NCBI GenBank assembly: GCA_949128115.1 | Contig: OX421968.1 | Span: 24,660,377 to 24,724,376 of the forward strand | Length of the DNA stretch: 64,000 nucleotides | DNA from: Anaspis maculata | Lineage: Eukaryota; Arthropoda; Insecta; Coleoptera; Scraptiidae | Reading direction: 5' to 3' | Shown: positions 1 through 11,778 of the stretch, one piece after another | How the letters are laid out: each line of letters opens with the position of its first letter | Numbering within the stretch: the first letter of the stretch is position 1 | Program-made: the position numbers and the translations under genes | The notes under the pieces: model-generated | The model's input: the letters and a program-made list of their open reading frames with translations, nothing else | What the model was told of the DNA's origin: nothing | Databases searched by the model: none

Positions 1-1272
1 GCTCTATCTCGATCGGTTTCTGGGACATCAAACACTATTTAAAAAAATGGTGGAACATTGACATCTGTCGCAGGCAAATTTGGTGGAGGCGCCAAAAGGA
101 ATTTAGTACTGTCATAAGAAAATTGCCGTAACATTTTTATTTTTCAACCGATTTTGACACAAGCCATCTCATTTTGTAGGAAAGTAAATTCTTCTTGTTA
201 CCTTATATCTTCCATAAAATAGACATTGAGGAATGTTGAAGAAAAAATTGAAAAATAATTTGAAAAAAAAAAGATTTTTTTCATTTTTTCATTTCCATGA
301 AAATTGCCTTATTTGTAGACTTTGATGTGCCCTCTCTAAATTTGTACTTTTCCGATTTCTACCTTTGCAGCACGCGCCGCCATATTGAAAAAATGATGTC
401 TGAAAAGAAGTTTTTGACAAAATCTGAACTTTGGTCTTTGTGACATTGAAATATTTTTATACATATGAAAGCACATTCAATCTTCTACAGTTTGACATCT
501 GAACCAGCTCTTTGCGATCCGTGGTTCTTGAGTTAGACCTTCTGGAAGTATCAATTTTCGGTTCCAAAAGAAGTGAAAATCACCTCTTGGGGCTGTGCCA
601 GGTCCACCAATGTTCATGATTTGTGATAAATGACGACGCGTTATTGATGGGTAACTTGATTTAGACATGGTGGTGATCCAGTGGTGAAATCCGGTAGGCG
701 CGGTCACTATTTAACACCGAAAATTGATACTTCCGGAAGCTCTAGCTCAAGAGCCCCGAGTCGCACAAAGATGGTTCAGGTGTCAAATTGTGGAGAATTG
801 AATGTACTTTCATACGTATATAAACATTTTAATTTTGCATACTCTAAAATTTAGATATTGTCAAAAACTTCTTTTCAGTTATCATTTTTTCAAGATGGCG
901 GTGCGCACTGCAAAGATATTAATCGGAAAAATGCAAATTTAGAAAGCGCACATCGAAATCTACAAAAAAGGCAATTTTCATAAACATAAAAAAATAAAAA
1001 AATCTTTTTTTCAAATTATTTTTCAATTTTTTTTTCAACATTCCTCAATGTCTTTTTTATGGGAAGTAGGTAACAAGAAGAATTCACTTTTCTACGAAAT
1101 TAGATGTCTTGTGTTAAGATCGGTTGGAAACTAAAAATGTTACAGCGATTTTCTTATGACCGTACTAAATTCATTTTGGCGCCTCCACCAAATTTGCCTG
1201 CGACAGATGTCAATGTTCCACCATTTTTTTAAATAGTGTGTGATGTCCCAGAAACCGATCGAGACATAGCTC
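1..1272. repeat. Large foldback (palindromic) repeat
   Basis: The first ~630 bases are repeated as an imperfect reverse complement in the next ~630, so the segment folds on itself around position ~640. The outermost shared sequence (CGATCGGTTTCTGGGACATC at the left) reappears inverted at ~1240-1262. The arms differ by scattered substitutions and small indels, so they have diverged since formation. The left end coincides with the window edge and may continue outside. No gene is supported; short open frames here are by-products of the palindrome. Confidence 0.85.
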
Positions 1273-1482
1273 CATATATTTTAACAAAGCTGGACATCAC
1301 CAGGCTAATCGATACCTTCTGCCCCTAGATAAAATCCGCCATTTTGAAAAAGGGGCGCCATTCAAATCCTAAGGGACGAAAAAAAAAGCACTGCGGGTCA
1401 AATCGTTTATTTATGTCTTAGTTACGGTCCTGCAAAGTGGTTTGCCTTTATCATCATTTGCAACTTGTTTTTTCCTACCACG

Positions 1483-2266
1483 TCCACTAAATAAACATAT
1501 TAAAAATATACCACCCAGCAACTGCTGCGTATCAAGTTATAGGGTGAAAACTATTTTCAACTTCAATTTTTTTTCTTGGTGAAACTGATCTAGATTTAAG
1601 CCGGTTCCAGTTCTTTTGCAAGCTGATAATGTCTTAATGAACATATGAAAAGGACACATCTCTGCATCTGCTGATTTTCAATTTACAGGGTGAAAAGTCA
1701 TTTTCACGTTTCAATTTTTTTCTTGATGAAATCGGCTCACACAACAATTACGACTGGTTTTTCTGTAAACTTGAGGTTTCCAGTCAAAAATATATAAAAA
1801 TAATACATTTCTGCTACAGCTACGTTTTTATTTACAAATTTTACTGTTTGGTTGCGTTCCAAGATTTTTTGAAATTTTGATGCAATATACCCGAATATAC
1901 CCAAACATTCAAATTTGTAAAAAAAAAAAAAAACCGTAGCTGTAGCAGAAATGTATTATTTTGATGTTTGACTAGAAACTTCAAGTTTACAGAAAAATCA
2001 GTCGCAATTGTTGTGTGAGCCAATTTTACCAAGAAAAAAATTGAAACGTGAAAGTTACTTTCCACCCTGTAAATTGAAAAGCAGCAGTTGCAGAAATGTA
2101 TTTTTTTCATATGTTCAGTGTGACATTAGAAGCTTACAAAAGAACTGGAACCGGCCCCATCTAGATCAGTTCCACTGAGAAAAAAAAATTAAAGATAAAA
2201 AATAGTTTTCACCCTGTAACTTGATACACACCAGTTGCTGGGTGGTATATTTTTTTTAAATGTTTA
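1483..2266. repeat. Second foldback repeat
   Basis: Left sequence around 1505-1560 (CCACCCAGCAACTGCTGCG and following) returns inverted at ~2205-2250, and the inner stretches containing CACCCTGTAAATTG also pair. The centre is near 1885. The arms carry several copies of the octamer ACAGGGTG or its complement. It is non-coding. Confidence 0.8.
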
Positions 2267-2495
2267 TTGGAAGACTATGGCCTATCAAACTAACCTAAAA
2301 CCGTTTTTTTCGGTCATCAGTTTTTCAAGAAAAAAAGAAAGTAAAGAAAAATAATGAACTTTCACCCTGTATACTATTTTGTAGCAGTCCCAGAGTTGAG
2401 GACTTTTGATATGTTGAAGAGGGAACTGAAAGCTAGCCATGGTAAAAAAATATCTTTTGTTTGAATTAATTCCAGCAGATATTCTTTTTCCAATA

Positions 2496-2619
2496 TACCG
2501 TGCGATCAACAAAATTCGGAATTGGGGTAGGCTGTGACCTGGCTGAAAGCAGCTTGACATCCTGAAATTTGACCAGGTCACAGCCTACCCCAATTTCGAA
2601 TTTTGTTGATCGCATGGTA
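2496..2619. repeat. Short near-perfect hairpin
   Basis: A ~50-base arm starting at 2496 (TACCGTGCGATCAACAAAAT) is repeated inverted, ending at 2619, with a ~25-base loop. It lies immediately downstream of the THAP/P-element-like relic, at the point where that reading frame is lost. It is probably a small foldback insertion. Confidence 0.8.
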
Positions 2620-2629
2620 CTATCGTGTT

Positions 2630-3577
2630 GAAGCCAATTGAAAATATGACTGCAATTATTTATACAAACGCGGACTTTCCTTATACATTGAGAGAGCAAA
2701 AGCTTTACCTTGATCTGACCATCTACGGCCACAAATATGACGATTGACATTTCGAAGCTGAGAAATGAAAAATTCTCGAGTAACAATAAGATTTAGTTCA
2801 CTTTCCATAAATTTAAAACGGTCGGCTTTGTACAAACTTTTAATGACGTCAACTTTCTCTCTTTCATTTTTAAGCAAAAGTTTAAGCTTCGAAATTTGTG
2901 AAGTGACATTACGATGAATTTTATACATTAGGTTCTTTCGCGGAGTCAGATCAACTTTTGAACGGCCAATTTCACCTAAAATCCCAGGTTGACTTTCATC
3001 TAAGAATGAATACTGACCACTTCTCTTCGGGACTTGACAGAATTTTCAAGTGCGTAGGAACCGTGGTCATGAATGAAAGAATTGCCCATTACCTCACCCA
3101 TATTTATAGAATGAGAGCAATCACAACTTGGTACAAAACTGGAAGTTGATGGCAAGTCAAAACAAGGGCAAGGTAGCGTAGTACGTTCTTCAAACACTGT
3201 CGAAAGTAAATCGACATTATTTTCAGATACCGCTGGTGTTTCAAGGATATTTTTTAATAATGCTTCCAAATTACTTTTAACAATGTTTGACAAAGGTGCA
3301 ATAACTGTCCTTGCGTCTTGTGACGCCGGCGCCGTCTCGCCCTGAACTGAAGGTACAGCGCCTAAAACAAGCCGAAGTTTCTTCTCATTCACAAAACAGC
3401 TCGGTGTAAAATGATCCTCCCAAACAACGAAGGATGGTCGGTATGAGCGTCACTTATCTGACAAATGTCCTTCCATTCCCGTAACAATTGAGGGTCCTTG
3501 GGAAACGAAAGAAGGTCTTGTTCATAGAAGTTCTTGCAAGTGGGGAACTTGCAGTAATACTTCCTCTTGCCCTCCAT
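2630..3577 (-). pseudogene. THAP-domain / P-element-transposase-like gene, broken
   Basis: Read on the minus strand from 3577. The start (MEGKRKYYCKFPTC) has the paired cysteines and, later, a Trp typical of the THAP C2CH zinc finger. The reading then shifts frame near 3410: the expected HF...F end of the finger (DHFTPSCF) lies in the frame of the next ~130 residues (to 3000). In that frame the third zinc ligand position reads VWEDHF, so the usual Cys appears to be Trp (TGG). A third frame (2928-2656) encodes a basic coiled-coil-like stretch and FFISQLRNVNRHICGRRWSD, which resembles the region after the THAP domain in THAP9 and P-element transposases. The frame ends at a stop just before the hairpin at 2496-2619. 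THAP proteins bind DNA; in P elements the domain recognises the transposon ends. The family call rests on recalled motifs. Frameshifts, the lost ligand and the missing catalytic region make it non-functional. Confidence 0.65.
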
Positions 3578-4172
3578 ATAGCCGTACAGCTGAACAAATT
3601 AGAGATATTTTATTTTTAGGGCGTAGCGACTATTCCATCCAACCTTTACCTGTTGATATTGCACTTATTCCCGCATCTAGAACACCAGCGGGACACAGCC
3701 ACTTCAATCGCGAATGACCGCCAAGAAAGAGGCGGCAGAAAATGACAAGTAAATGTCAGCAGAAATGTCACTAATGTCAGTATTGTCACCTGTCACCCTT
3801 CCCCTTGCCCCAGGGTGTACTGGTCACTCTCATCACCAAGCCGGCGTGTTGCTTGTCATTGGGCAGCAGTTTCACTCCCGTGGGCTGCAGTAGATGAGGA
3901 TCGCATCGCAGATCGCAGTAATGCCCCCGCTAATCGCACTACCGCTGCTGTGCTGTTGACAGTGCTCGTACCAACAGCAACCTGCCAACATCAGCGTTGC
4001 CAACTTCGAACCTACCATACCATGAAATAATAATTACCAATATGTAATTAATAATACATAATGAATACTTACAATAGTAGGTATACAGGGTGGTCCAGGT
4101 TAAAGTAGCAATAATTCACCATTCGATGGTCCATCGAAAACTAGGTCGACATGCATGAGGTAATTTAGCGCC
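3578..4172. other. Intergenic, no gene recognised
   Basis: This stretch upstream of the THAP relic holds several GTCA/TGTCA-rich words at 3740-3800 and an ACAGGGTG octamer at ~4086. A 71-codon open frame at 3815-4030 has no recognisable features and is probably chance. Confidence 0.5.
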
Positions 4173-4388
4173 AAACGCTGTGTCTAGGTACACCCTAACG
4201 TGTACGCAAAAATAAAAATTAGGTGCACGCGAAACGTCATAGTGTGTATATGACGTCAGCTTTTAGCGTGCCCCAACTTATATTTTTAAGGTACACGCGA
4301 AATTATTATTGTGATGGCGTTTTGCGGGCGGGCTGTCATGTCAACAGCCAGCGGGTAGTAGATGCGGTAGTTTAGACGATCGGTACCT

Positions 4389-4780
4389 ATGATGATGAAG
4401 TGTGGACAAACGTTCACGTCGTTTACCAAGTTTGAGACAGCTCTTAAAAGCTACGAAACTGAAAATATCGAAAAGTTGGTTATAAACGGAAGTAGTCCAG
4501 AAATTGTAGATATTGTAGGCCGTTGTGACCTCGAGAAGAACTTGAGGATCAGTTTTTCGTGCTTATCTCATGAACGATGGCACTTGGGAAAAAGGTACCC
4601 GGAGAGAAATGGAAGGAAACTTTATTGTCTACAAGAAAGGTCCCTTGCAAATTTCATCGCCAGTCCACTCCTTCTCCGCCAAAACACAAGAAAAGTGAAA
4701 TAGTCCAGATGCTTGATGCTCAAGACTTGGACCTTGAGTTTTATGATGACGGAATGCCACTTGGTAGATGCGTTGTTTGA
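4389..4780 (+). pseudogene. Exon-like fragment in left palindrome arm
   Basis: An open frame starts MMMKCGQTFTSFTKFETALK and runs about 70 residues before the likely reading moves to another frame (4577-4780, ending in FYDDGMPLGRCVV), which suggests a frameshift. The motif F-x-S-F-x-x-F-E followed by a Tyr-rich helix is faintly like the N-terminal region of ZSWIM-type or FAR1/MULE-related proteins, but I do not claim the assignment. The same start is present in mirror image at 9809-9678, so the frame is part of the terminal inverted repeat. Confidence 0.35.
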
Positions 4781-5566
4781 TCCATTCTCTTTTGATTGAA
4801 ACTTGAAGCCATCAATACCAACTATGCTGGCGGCATATACAGGGTGAAAGGAAAATAAAAAGTTGAACATTTGTACCCAAGAACCAAAATAGGTGAAGAT
4901 ATGTAAATCGTCATAACTAATCCTGATTTCATGCCATGAAATCGTCGTAAACTTGAATCAAATATCTTGAGCCGTTCCTGAAATATATCTACAGGGTGTT
5001 TCGCAATTACGGTTACAAACTTCTAGGGATTCTCCATCAAAAATGGACCAGGAAAAAATATAACTTCGATGTCCTAAAATGCTCCGTTACAAAGATACAG
5101 GGTGTTCAAGTTGACTTTTTAAAATAGATTTTTTGACATAACTCTTGAACCGTTCAACTGATGTTGTTCAAATTTGGAACAAAAATAACCAGAATAGGTC
5201 TCTATCAAATAATAGGAACGCGTTCAGAAAAAAAAGTTCAGGGGCGTAGATGAGGGTTTTTTTTTTCATATTTCCTCCCCTATTTTTTACCCCCAGCTAT
5301 TTTCCCAAATTGTTCTATTTTTTGGATTCTACGTCCAATTTAGAGGAAAAAGTTACTCTTGCAAAATTTTGATTAGAGGCTTCGTTTTTGAGATATCTGG
5401 GTTTGACACTTTGGAAAACATCTCGAAATTGCCACTTTCAAAGACCTAGAAATTAGAATCCAAAAAAACTCATGATTTCTTAGCAGAAATAGGTTCTCTA
5501 GAATTTCGAAGTTGATACAGTGGCGCCAAATAGACCTCTTTTTGTGGCGCTCGCCATACCTCAAAA

Positions 5567-5672
5567 TGAGGGGGGGGGTCTGGAGGGGAAGAAAAGGAGA
5601 AAAAGAAAAGAAGAGAAGAAAAAAGAAGAAGAGGAAAGAGGAAGGAAAAGAAGAGGAAGAGAGATTTACCCA
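5567..5672 (+). repeat. Purine-rich low-complexity tract
   Basis: About 100 bases are almost pure A/G, beginning with a run of G and continuing as GAAGA-type repeats. It lies in the spacer of the 5.8 kb palindrome. The lysine/glutamate-rich open frame across it is low-complexity and not a gene. Confidence 0.8.
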
Positions 5673-6870
5673 GCAAATCATTGTATATTAGGATTATTAG
5701 GTACACTGAATCTGAATGACAGTTATTTACGATGTACCTAGGTATAGGTACCGTATGATCAAAACCATTTTACTTTGAGTGCTATGACTATTTTTGCCTT
5801 TTTCAATTGTTGGTATTCATGATGTCCTGCAATATACTTCAGACTTCAGAGTGACATCTGCATGTTGTTTGGGAATCTCCAATGTATGTCGGTAAGGAAT
5901 ACGACCACTCTCCGTTTCCCAGTTTTGTGCCATTTCAGAAATAACTTTCGATAATGAAAGCTTTTTATTCAGTTTTAAACATTTTCAGAGACCGACATCG
6001 GCATTCAACAGTTTATTCAGTCATTATGATCGCAATTATGGCCAACCTCTGATATACAGGGTGTTACAATTTTTTTTTGTCAGTACCTACTTCAGGAGAT
6101 GATGGAGCATTGAAAAATAAGTAAGAGTGATCGAATGAATTTCTCCTCAAAGTAGGCCTCGGACTCCTTGATAGCCATGTTTTTCCTTTAGATTTTCAGG
6201 AATCATGGGCGACTTGAGAAATTTATTCGATCACTCGTTACTTTTGCCAAAAACAAAAACCGAAAAAATAAAAAAATTAATACAACAAATGTTAAAAATG
6301 TGACAAATGTCCATATGACCAGTTTGTAGGTATGCATCAACTCACTTTGTGTACTGAATTTGGTCAAAATCTAGTGTTTAAATTTGGAGTTTTAACCAAA
6401 AAACCATTTTCAAAACTCAACTTTGAAAGCCTCTACCCTCGTTATAATGTGTTCCCAATATTAATTTTCTTGAGAAAGTCCACTAATTTTTTATGCTTTA
6501 CCATCTCCTAGAATATTGACAAAAAAAAAGTAACAGCCTGTATAAAATAATAATTTCATAGCACTCTAGACCATGCAGAGGCAAAAGGTTTTGATCATAC
6601 AGACTTCAACAGCCACCTCACTGGACTAGGAAAATCTTACGATCTCTCAAAAAAAAATTCGATTCTTGCTAATGGTTCCAATACATTGCGTTGCACTAGG
6701 TGTGGCTGAACTGCACATAGAACTGGGGCCCAATTTGACAAGAGGGTCTTACCTTACCTACTTCTTCCCACAAACTTCGTAGCAATATTTTCTGCCACAG
6801 TTCCTGAACTTGAAATTCAGCCCATGTTATGTAAGTGGATACATTCGGGAACTAAAGATTTCCTACGGCT

Positions 6871-6997
6871 CCGCTAGGAAGTCGGCTGGATTTCAGAAAT
6901 GTAAGCTGCTTGGGTCGTCTAGAATGCCAGTTTTGATTAGAGATTGATCATAATCAAAACTAACATGGATAACATTTCTGAAATCCAGCCGACTTGT
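6871..6997. repeat. Small inverted repeat inside palindrome spacer
   Basis: AAGTCGGCTGGATTTCAGAA at 6871 is repeated as its reverse complement ending at 6997. A second, inner inverted pair (AGTTTTGATTA / TAATCAAAACT) makes a nested hairpin. Confidence 0.75.
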
Positions 6998-7133
6998 ATG
7001 AATTATTTCGCTCCCAACTGTACCTAAAGGGGTATTTTCAAGAGTTCTCGAAAATTTCTAAATTTGAAAAAAATATGAAATCTATGGACAATTTGGTCAG
7101 CACCTTCCCTTTTTTTTTGCTAATTATTGTTGA

Positions 7134-7159
7134 TATTATTATTATTATTATTATTATTC
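7134..7159. repeat. (ATT)n microsatellite
   Basis: Eight to nine consecutive ATT units in the palindrome spacer. Confidence 0.85.
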
Positions 7160-8195
7160 TGAAAAAATGTAGGGGCTCTTAGGCCTACCGGCTCGACCGT
7201 AACGTGGCAATAAGGGGGGGGGGGGTCTAAAATTTTCTTCGCCATAGTAACTTTTTATGAGTTCGGCGCCACTGAACCACCATCCTTCTTGAGAAACAGG
7301 AAGTTTTCAGGAAAAAAAAATTGGGCTCATTGAAAGTGGCGATTTTGAGATGTTTTCCAAAGTTTCAAACCCAAATATCTCAAAAAGAAAGCCTCCAATC
7401 AAAATTTTGCAAGAGTAACTTTTTTTTCTAAATTGGACGTTAAATAAAAAAATTGGAACAATTTGGGAAAATAGCTAGGGGGGTAAAAATAGGGGAGGAA
7501 ATATGAAGATACCCCCATTATCTACGCCCCTGAAATTTGTTTTTTGAACACGTTGCTATCATTCAATAGAAACTTATTCTGGTTAACTCTGTTCCAAATT
7601 TGGACAAAATCAGTTGAACGGTTCAAGAGTCATGTCAAAAAATCGATTTTAAAAAGTCAACTTGAACACCCTGTATCTTTTTAACGGAGCATTTTAGGAC
7701 ATCGAAGTTATATTTTTTCCTGGTCCATTCTTGATGCAGAATCTCCCCTAGAAGTTTGTAACCGTAATTGCGAAACACCCTGTATATCTTCAAAAGACTG
7801 AAGTTGTTACCAGAAAAAAAATAGTGTTTTCGTATATCGGAAAAAAGTTGACTGTTTTTTTTCAACAGTTGGCCTGAAGAGTATTTTTCAGTTTTTCACT
7901 GTAATTTCATTGTAAATGTCGTTCATTATGAAAACACCAAGTTTCGATTCAATGTATGAAGAATTACTGATAGACGGAAAACTAGTTTTTTTGGTAACAC
8001 TAACAACTTCAGTCTTTTGGAGATATTTCAAGGACGGCCCAAGATATTTAATTCAAGTTTACGACGACTTCATTGATTGCCATGAAATTAGAAATATTTT
8101 TGGCGATTAACATACATGTACATTGTACTCATGTAGTCATCTATTTTGATTCTTGAGGTACAAATGTCAATTTTTTTTATTTTCCTTTCATCCTG

Positions 8196-9536
8196 CAGTG
8201 CCGTAACTAGGGCGTGGCGAAGGTGGCATTTGCCACAGGCGCAAAAATTTCAGGGGCGCACACTTCAGCTTGGGTCATACCCTTCACTGATTTTTCTCAA
8301 TTTTCATTTCAAATTTTTACCTGAACCTATATCTACTTCTACCTACAGCTTCACTAACTTTTTAAATGAAAAAATCAAAAGCGGCTTTTACTACCACTTT
8401 TTCATGACGTGATCCAAAACAGCCATAAAACGGATAAAACTGAAGAGCACGGCGCTGCAGGAAGTAGCATGCTGAGGATAAGGCAGCGCTCGGCGCCCTC
8501 CACCAACGCCGGTCGGTCTAGGTGCTTTTCGAGCTCCAGTCTGACTATTACCGCATATATTTAGTTGCAATTTGCACCAAATAAATACAAGAGCGCCGAA
8601 CCAGTCTTGAGATAAGGCCTCTCTATATTTTGCAAAAAAATTTCATCTCACATGCAGTAACTGAAGCTTGTCAAGTCGTATTTGCTGCGCCCTTTGTCGG
8701 CCAAGAAAGATTAACAAAGATATCTCTACTTTCAATCGATAAAACATCTACGTCAAGCTTGAATTTTGTGAAATTATAGACATATTTTTTAATCGAAATC
8801 TAGAAAAGTTCAGCTTGGTGGTTGAAGTTTCAAGATTTTTTTCATTTTCCATTTTTTTTTGTCATCAAATGTATTTTCAGTTACTTACTTGGGTATTTGA
8901 AAATGGGGAAGCAACGTGCATCTTTTTCCATTTTGATTCTAAATATTTTGTCAATAACTTGACAAGTTTTGTCTTGTTGTTCAATTTTTATCTTCATCAT
9001 CCTATACCTAGGTACTAATAGTATTCTGTCAACTTTTTTGTGTGAGAATATTATCAATTTGTCTTAATGTTTTTATTTCTGGGTTGGGAAGCTTGACTGC
9101 AAAAGAATGGACGGCCAGGAGTTGGAAAAATTCTTCTAGGAGCCGAATGAGTTTATTCACCTATTTTTCATGAAAGATTGAGTGAAAGATTTTAAAAATA
9201 TGTTCGTCTAGGAGCCGAATGAGTTTATTATTGATTCCACCTATTTTTTTATGAAAGATCGAGTAAAAGATTTTAAAAATATGATAATCATCTTATTGCC
9301 CATTCTGAAATTTTTTTATAGATAATTGTGTTTCCATTGTCACCAAAAATCCGGAGGGGGAGGAAATGGAAGCTTCAGGCCTCAATTTGCGATTATTGTT
9401 AGCATTATTATAATTATCTGGGAAAATTTTCATCTGCGGCGCTCTAGCAGGGCCTGGCCCCCTTGGGATGTTTACTTCCTTGGGGCGCACAATTGCTACA
9501 TTGCCACAGGCGCCAACAAGCCTAGTTACGGCCCTG
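8196..9536. mobile_element. Non-autonomous hAT-like element with 8-bp TSD
   Basis: The left end CAGTGCCGTAACTAGGGCG pairs inverted with the right end CCTAGTTACGGCCCTG. The flanks are the same 8 bases, TCATCCTG (8188-8195 and 9537-9544), which is the hAT target-site length. The left arm of the enclosing palindrome provides an uninterrupted version of the site (around 4829-4850), confirming an insertion of 1341 bp. No transposase frame is visible; two copies of a GCCACAGGCGC-containing subterminal motif lie near each end. It must have been mobilised in trans. Confidence 0.85.
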
Positions 9537-9677
9537 TCATCCTGTATATGCCGCCAGCATAGTTGGTATTGATGGCTTTGAAGTCTCAATCAAAAGAGGA
9601 TGAATCAAACAACACATCTACCAAGCTCACACCGGATTTTTGAGGACTGGGTTTCATTTTTGTTCACTATTTGCGAT

Positions 9678-9809
9678 CTTAACATCTGAAATTCCTGGAC
9701 TACTTCCGTTTATAACCAACTTCTCGTTATTTTCGGTTTCATAGCTTTTAAGAGCTGTCTGCTCAAAATTAGAAAACGACGTGAACGTTTGTTCACACTT
9801 CATCATCAT
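9678..9809 (-). pseudogene. Mirror copy of the exon-like fragment, right arm
   Basis: On the minus strand from 9809 the sequence encodes MMMKCEQTFTSFSNFE, the inverted partner of the frame at 4389. It contains a few extra bases that shift the frame after FSNFEQ relative to the left copy, and lacks the downstream ~240 bases present at 4540-4750. It shows that both termini of the palindrome carried the same inward-facing coding start. Confidence 0.4.
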
Positions 9810-10037
9810 AGGTACCGATTGTCAAGACTACCGCATTTACTACCAGCCCGCCCGCAAAACGCCATCACAATAATAATTTCGCGTGTACCTTGAAAATATA
9901 AGCTGGGGCACGCTAAAAGCTGACGTCATATACACACTATAACGTTTCGCGTGCACCTAATTTTTATTTTTGCGTACACGTTAGCGTGCACCTAGACACA
10001 GCGTTTTGTGAACGGTATGAGCGGTTGTTTACTCTGT

Positions 10038-11778
10038 AACAAGCGAATATGCCTCATGGGCATGAGGCTCAGTAGCGCACTTCCTTTTTGAAGGATTAGT
10101 GAACGCAAGATGTTAATTGGGGTTCTACCGTTATTTGGGCAGAAATTTCAATATGGTGGCCAAAATAACATCAGGTTCATGGAATATGGCTTAAAAATCA
10201 AAATGATCGTACTATAGACAAGGGTGAGTTCCAAGTTTCATGAAAATCGTTCCACTAATAAGAGATTTCAATATGGCGGCCAAGATGGCGGCAGAATGTT
10301 GGAATTTGGCTGGAAAATAAGAATGATCATACGAAACAAAGCTGAGTCCCAAGCTCCATGAAAATCGTTAAGTGATGATTTCAGTATGGCGGCCAAGATG
10401 GCAGCAAAGAATCATTTGTCCAAAATCGGTTGTATTTTGATGAAGTTCACATCGCCTGTGAATTTCACTCAAATCGGACCACTTTCAGAGAAATTCAAAT
10501 TGGCGGATCAAAGATGGCGGCCAAGTGACAAAAATCATTGGTCAACTTTATATGGTGGTCACGTACGCATTCGATTGGCGTCTGCACCACATTGATATCT
10601 CTTTTCGTTGAGGCATAATTCTCCTAGTTCTATCACTTTGAAACATTTTCAATATGGAGAATACAAGATGGCGACAGGGCATCAATGGTCGAAAATTGGA
10701 TGTATCTAATTGAAATTCCCATCGCCTGCGAATTTCACTCGAATCAGACAACTTTCAGAGAAATTCAAAATGGCGGATCAAAGATGGCGGACAAGTGACA
10801 AAAATCATTGATCAACTTTATATGATGTACACGTACGCATTTCATTGGCGTTTGAACAACACCGATATCTCATTTCGTTGAGGCATAATTTTCCTAGTTC
10901 TATCTCTTTGAAACATGTTCAATATGGAGAATACAAGATGGCGACGGGGCATCAATTGTCGAAAATTGGATGTATCTAATTGAAGTTCACATCGCCTGCG
11001 AAGTTCACTCGAATCAGACCACTTTCAGAGAAATTTAAAATGGCGGATCAAAGATGGCGGCCAAGTGACAAAAATCTTTGGTTAACTTTATATGGTGGTC
11101 ACGTACGCATTCGATTGGCGTTTGCACCACATCGATATCTCTTTTCATTGAGGCATAATTCTCCTAGTTCTGTTACTTTGAAACATGTTCAATGTGGAGA
11201 ATACAAGATGGCGGCGGGGCATCAATTGTCGAAAATTGGATGTATCTACTCGAAGTTCACATCGCCTGCGAATTTCACTCGAATCAGACCACTTTCAGAG
11301 AAATTCAAAATGGCGGATCAAAGATGGCGGCCAAGTGACAAAAGTCATTGACCAACTTTATATGGTGGTTACGTATGCATTCGATTGGCGTTTGCACCAC
11401 ATCGATATCTGTTTTCGTTGAGGCATAATTCTCCTAGTTCTCTTATTTCGAAACATGTTCAATATGGGGAATACAAGATGGCGGCGGGACATCAATTGTC
11501 GAAAATTGGATAGATCTTGATGTGGTTTACATTGCCTGCAAATTTCATTTCAATCGGATCACTTTTAGAGAAATTCAAAATGGCGGATCAAAGATGGCGG
11601 CAGAATAACAAAAAACTGAAAGTCAACTTGACATCCTGGACATATGTTCCATTGATCAGCGTTTACACCACATCGATATCTTTCTTCCCCGAGGAGTTAT
11701 CCGGGGTACGGTCGGACGGACGGACAAAGTGAAGCTAAAAGCGCCTTTTCCCCATTTTTTGGGAAAGTGCGCTAAAAA
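10038..11778 (+). mobile_element. Tandem-repeat element H1 (Helitron-like termini)
   Basis: The 5' end AACAAGCGAATATGCC, followed by a CTCAGTAGCGCA block, is shared with copies at 26351 (minus) and 56188 (plus). The body has ~116-bp degenerate units (10150-10500) and then an array with the anchor TGGCGGATCAAAGATGGCGG at 10501, 10771, 11041, 11311 and 11581, an exact 270-bp period. The 3' part has a GGAC microsatellite (~11709-11724), a hairpin with stem AGCGC...GCGCT (11747-11773) and a terminal A-run. No protein is encoded. The conserved hairpin just before a CTAA-type end recalls Helitron or Helentron 3' termini; that family call is inference. Confidence 0.65.
10501..11620 (+). repeat. 270-bp satellite array (4-5 copies)
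   Basis: Anchor positions are spaced exactly 270 bases over five occurrences, with mostly single-base differences between units. Each unit contains two AAGATGGCGG-type motifs and the block CACATCGATATCTCTTTTC. The last unit is more diverged. The equal spacing implies recent amplification. Confidence 0.9.

Larger units (their letters stand above)
4173..10006. repeat. 5.8 kb composite palindrome (giant foldback element)
   Basis: The outer ends AAACGCTG (4173) and CAGCGTTT (10006) begin two inverted arms. The left arm runs from 4173 to about 5530. The right arm runs from about 7262 to 10006 and is longer because a 1341-bp hAT-like element sits in it (8196-9536). Matching inverted blocks include 4173-4380 with 9800-10006, 4758-4845 with 9541-9630, 4870-4985 with 7980-8160, and 4988-5530 with 7262-7787. 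The central spacer (5530-7262) contains a purine tract, an ATT microsatellite and a smaller inverted repeat (6871-6997). The arms are diverged but clearly homologous over well over 1 kb. Each arm carries the same short exon-like reading frame facing inward. Confidence 0.85.

Noticed and set aside
477..2581. Several open frames of 60-110 codons on the minus strand
   Set aside because: They lie in the arms of foldback repeats, have no domain, and low-complexity residues dominate.
5520..5741. Lys/Glu-rich protein
   Set aside because: It is the translation of a purine-rich low-complexity tract.
10038..11778. CRISPR-like array
   Set aside because: The repeats are contiguous 270-bp units without short spacers, in a eukaryotic context.
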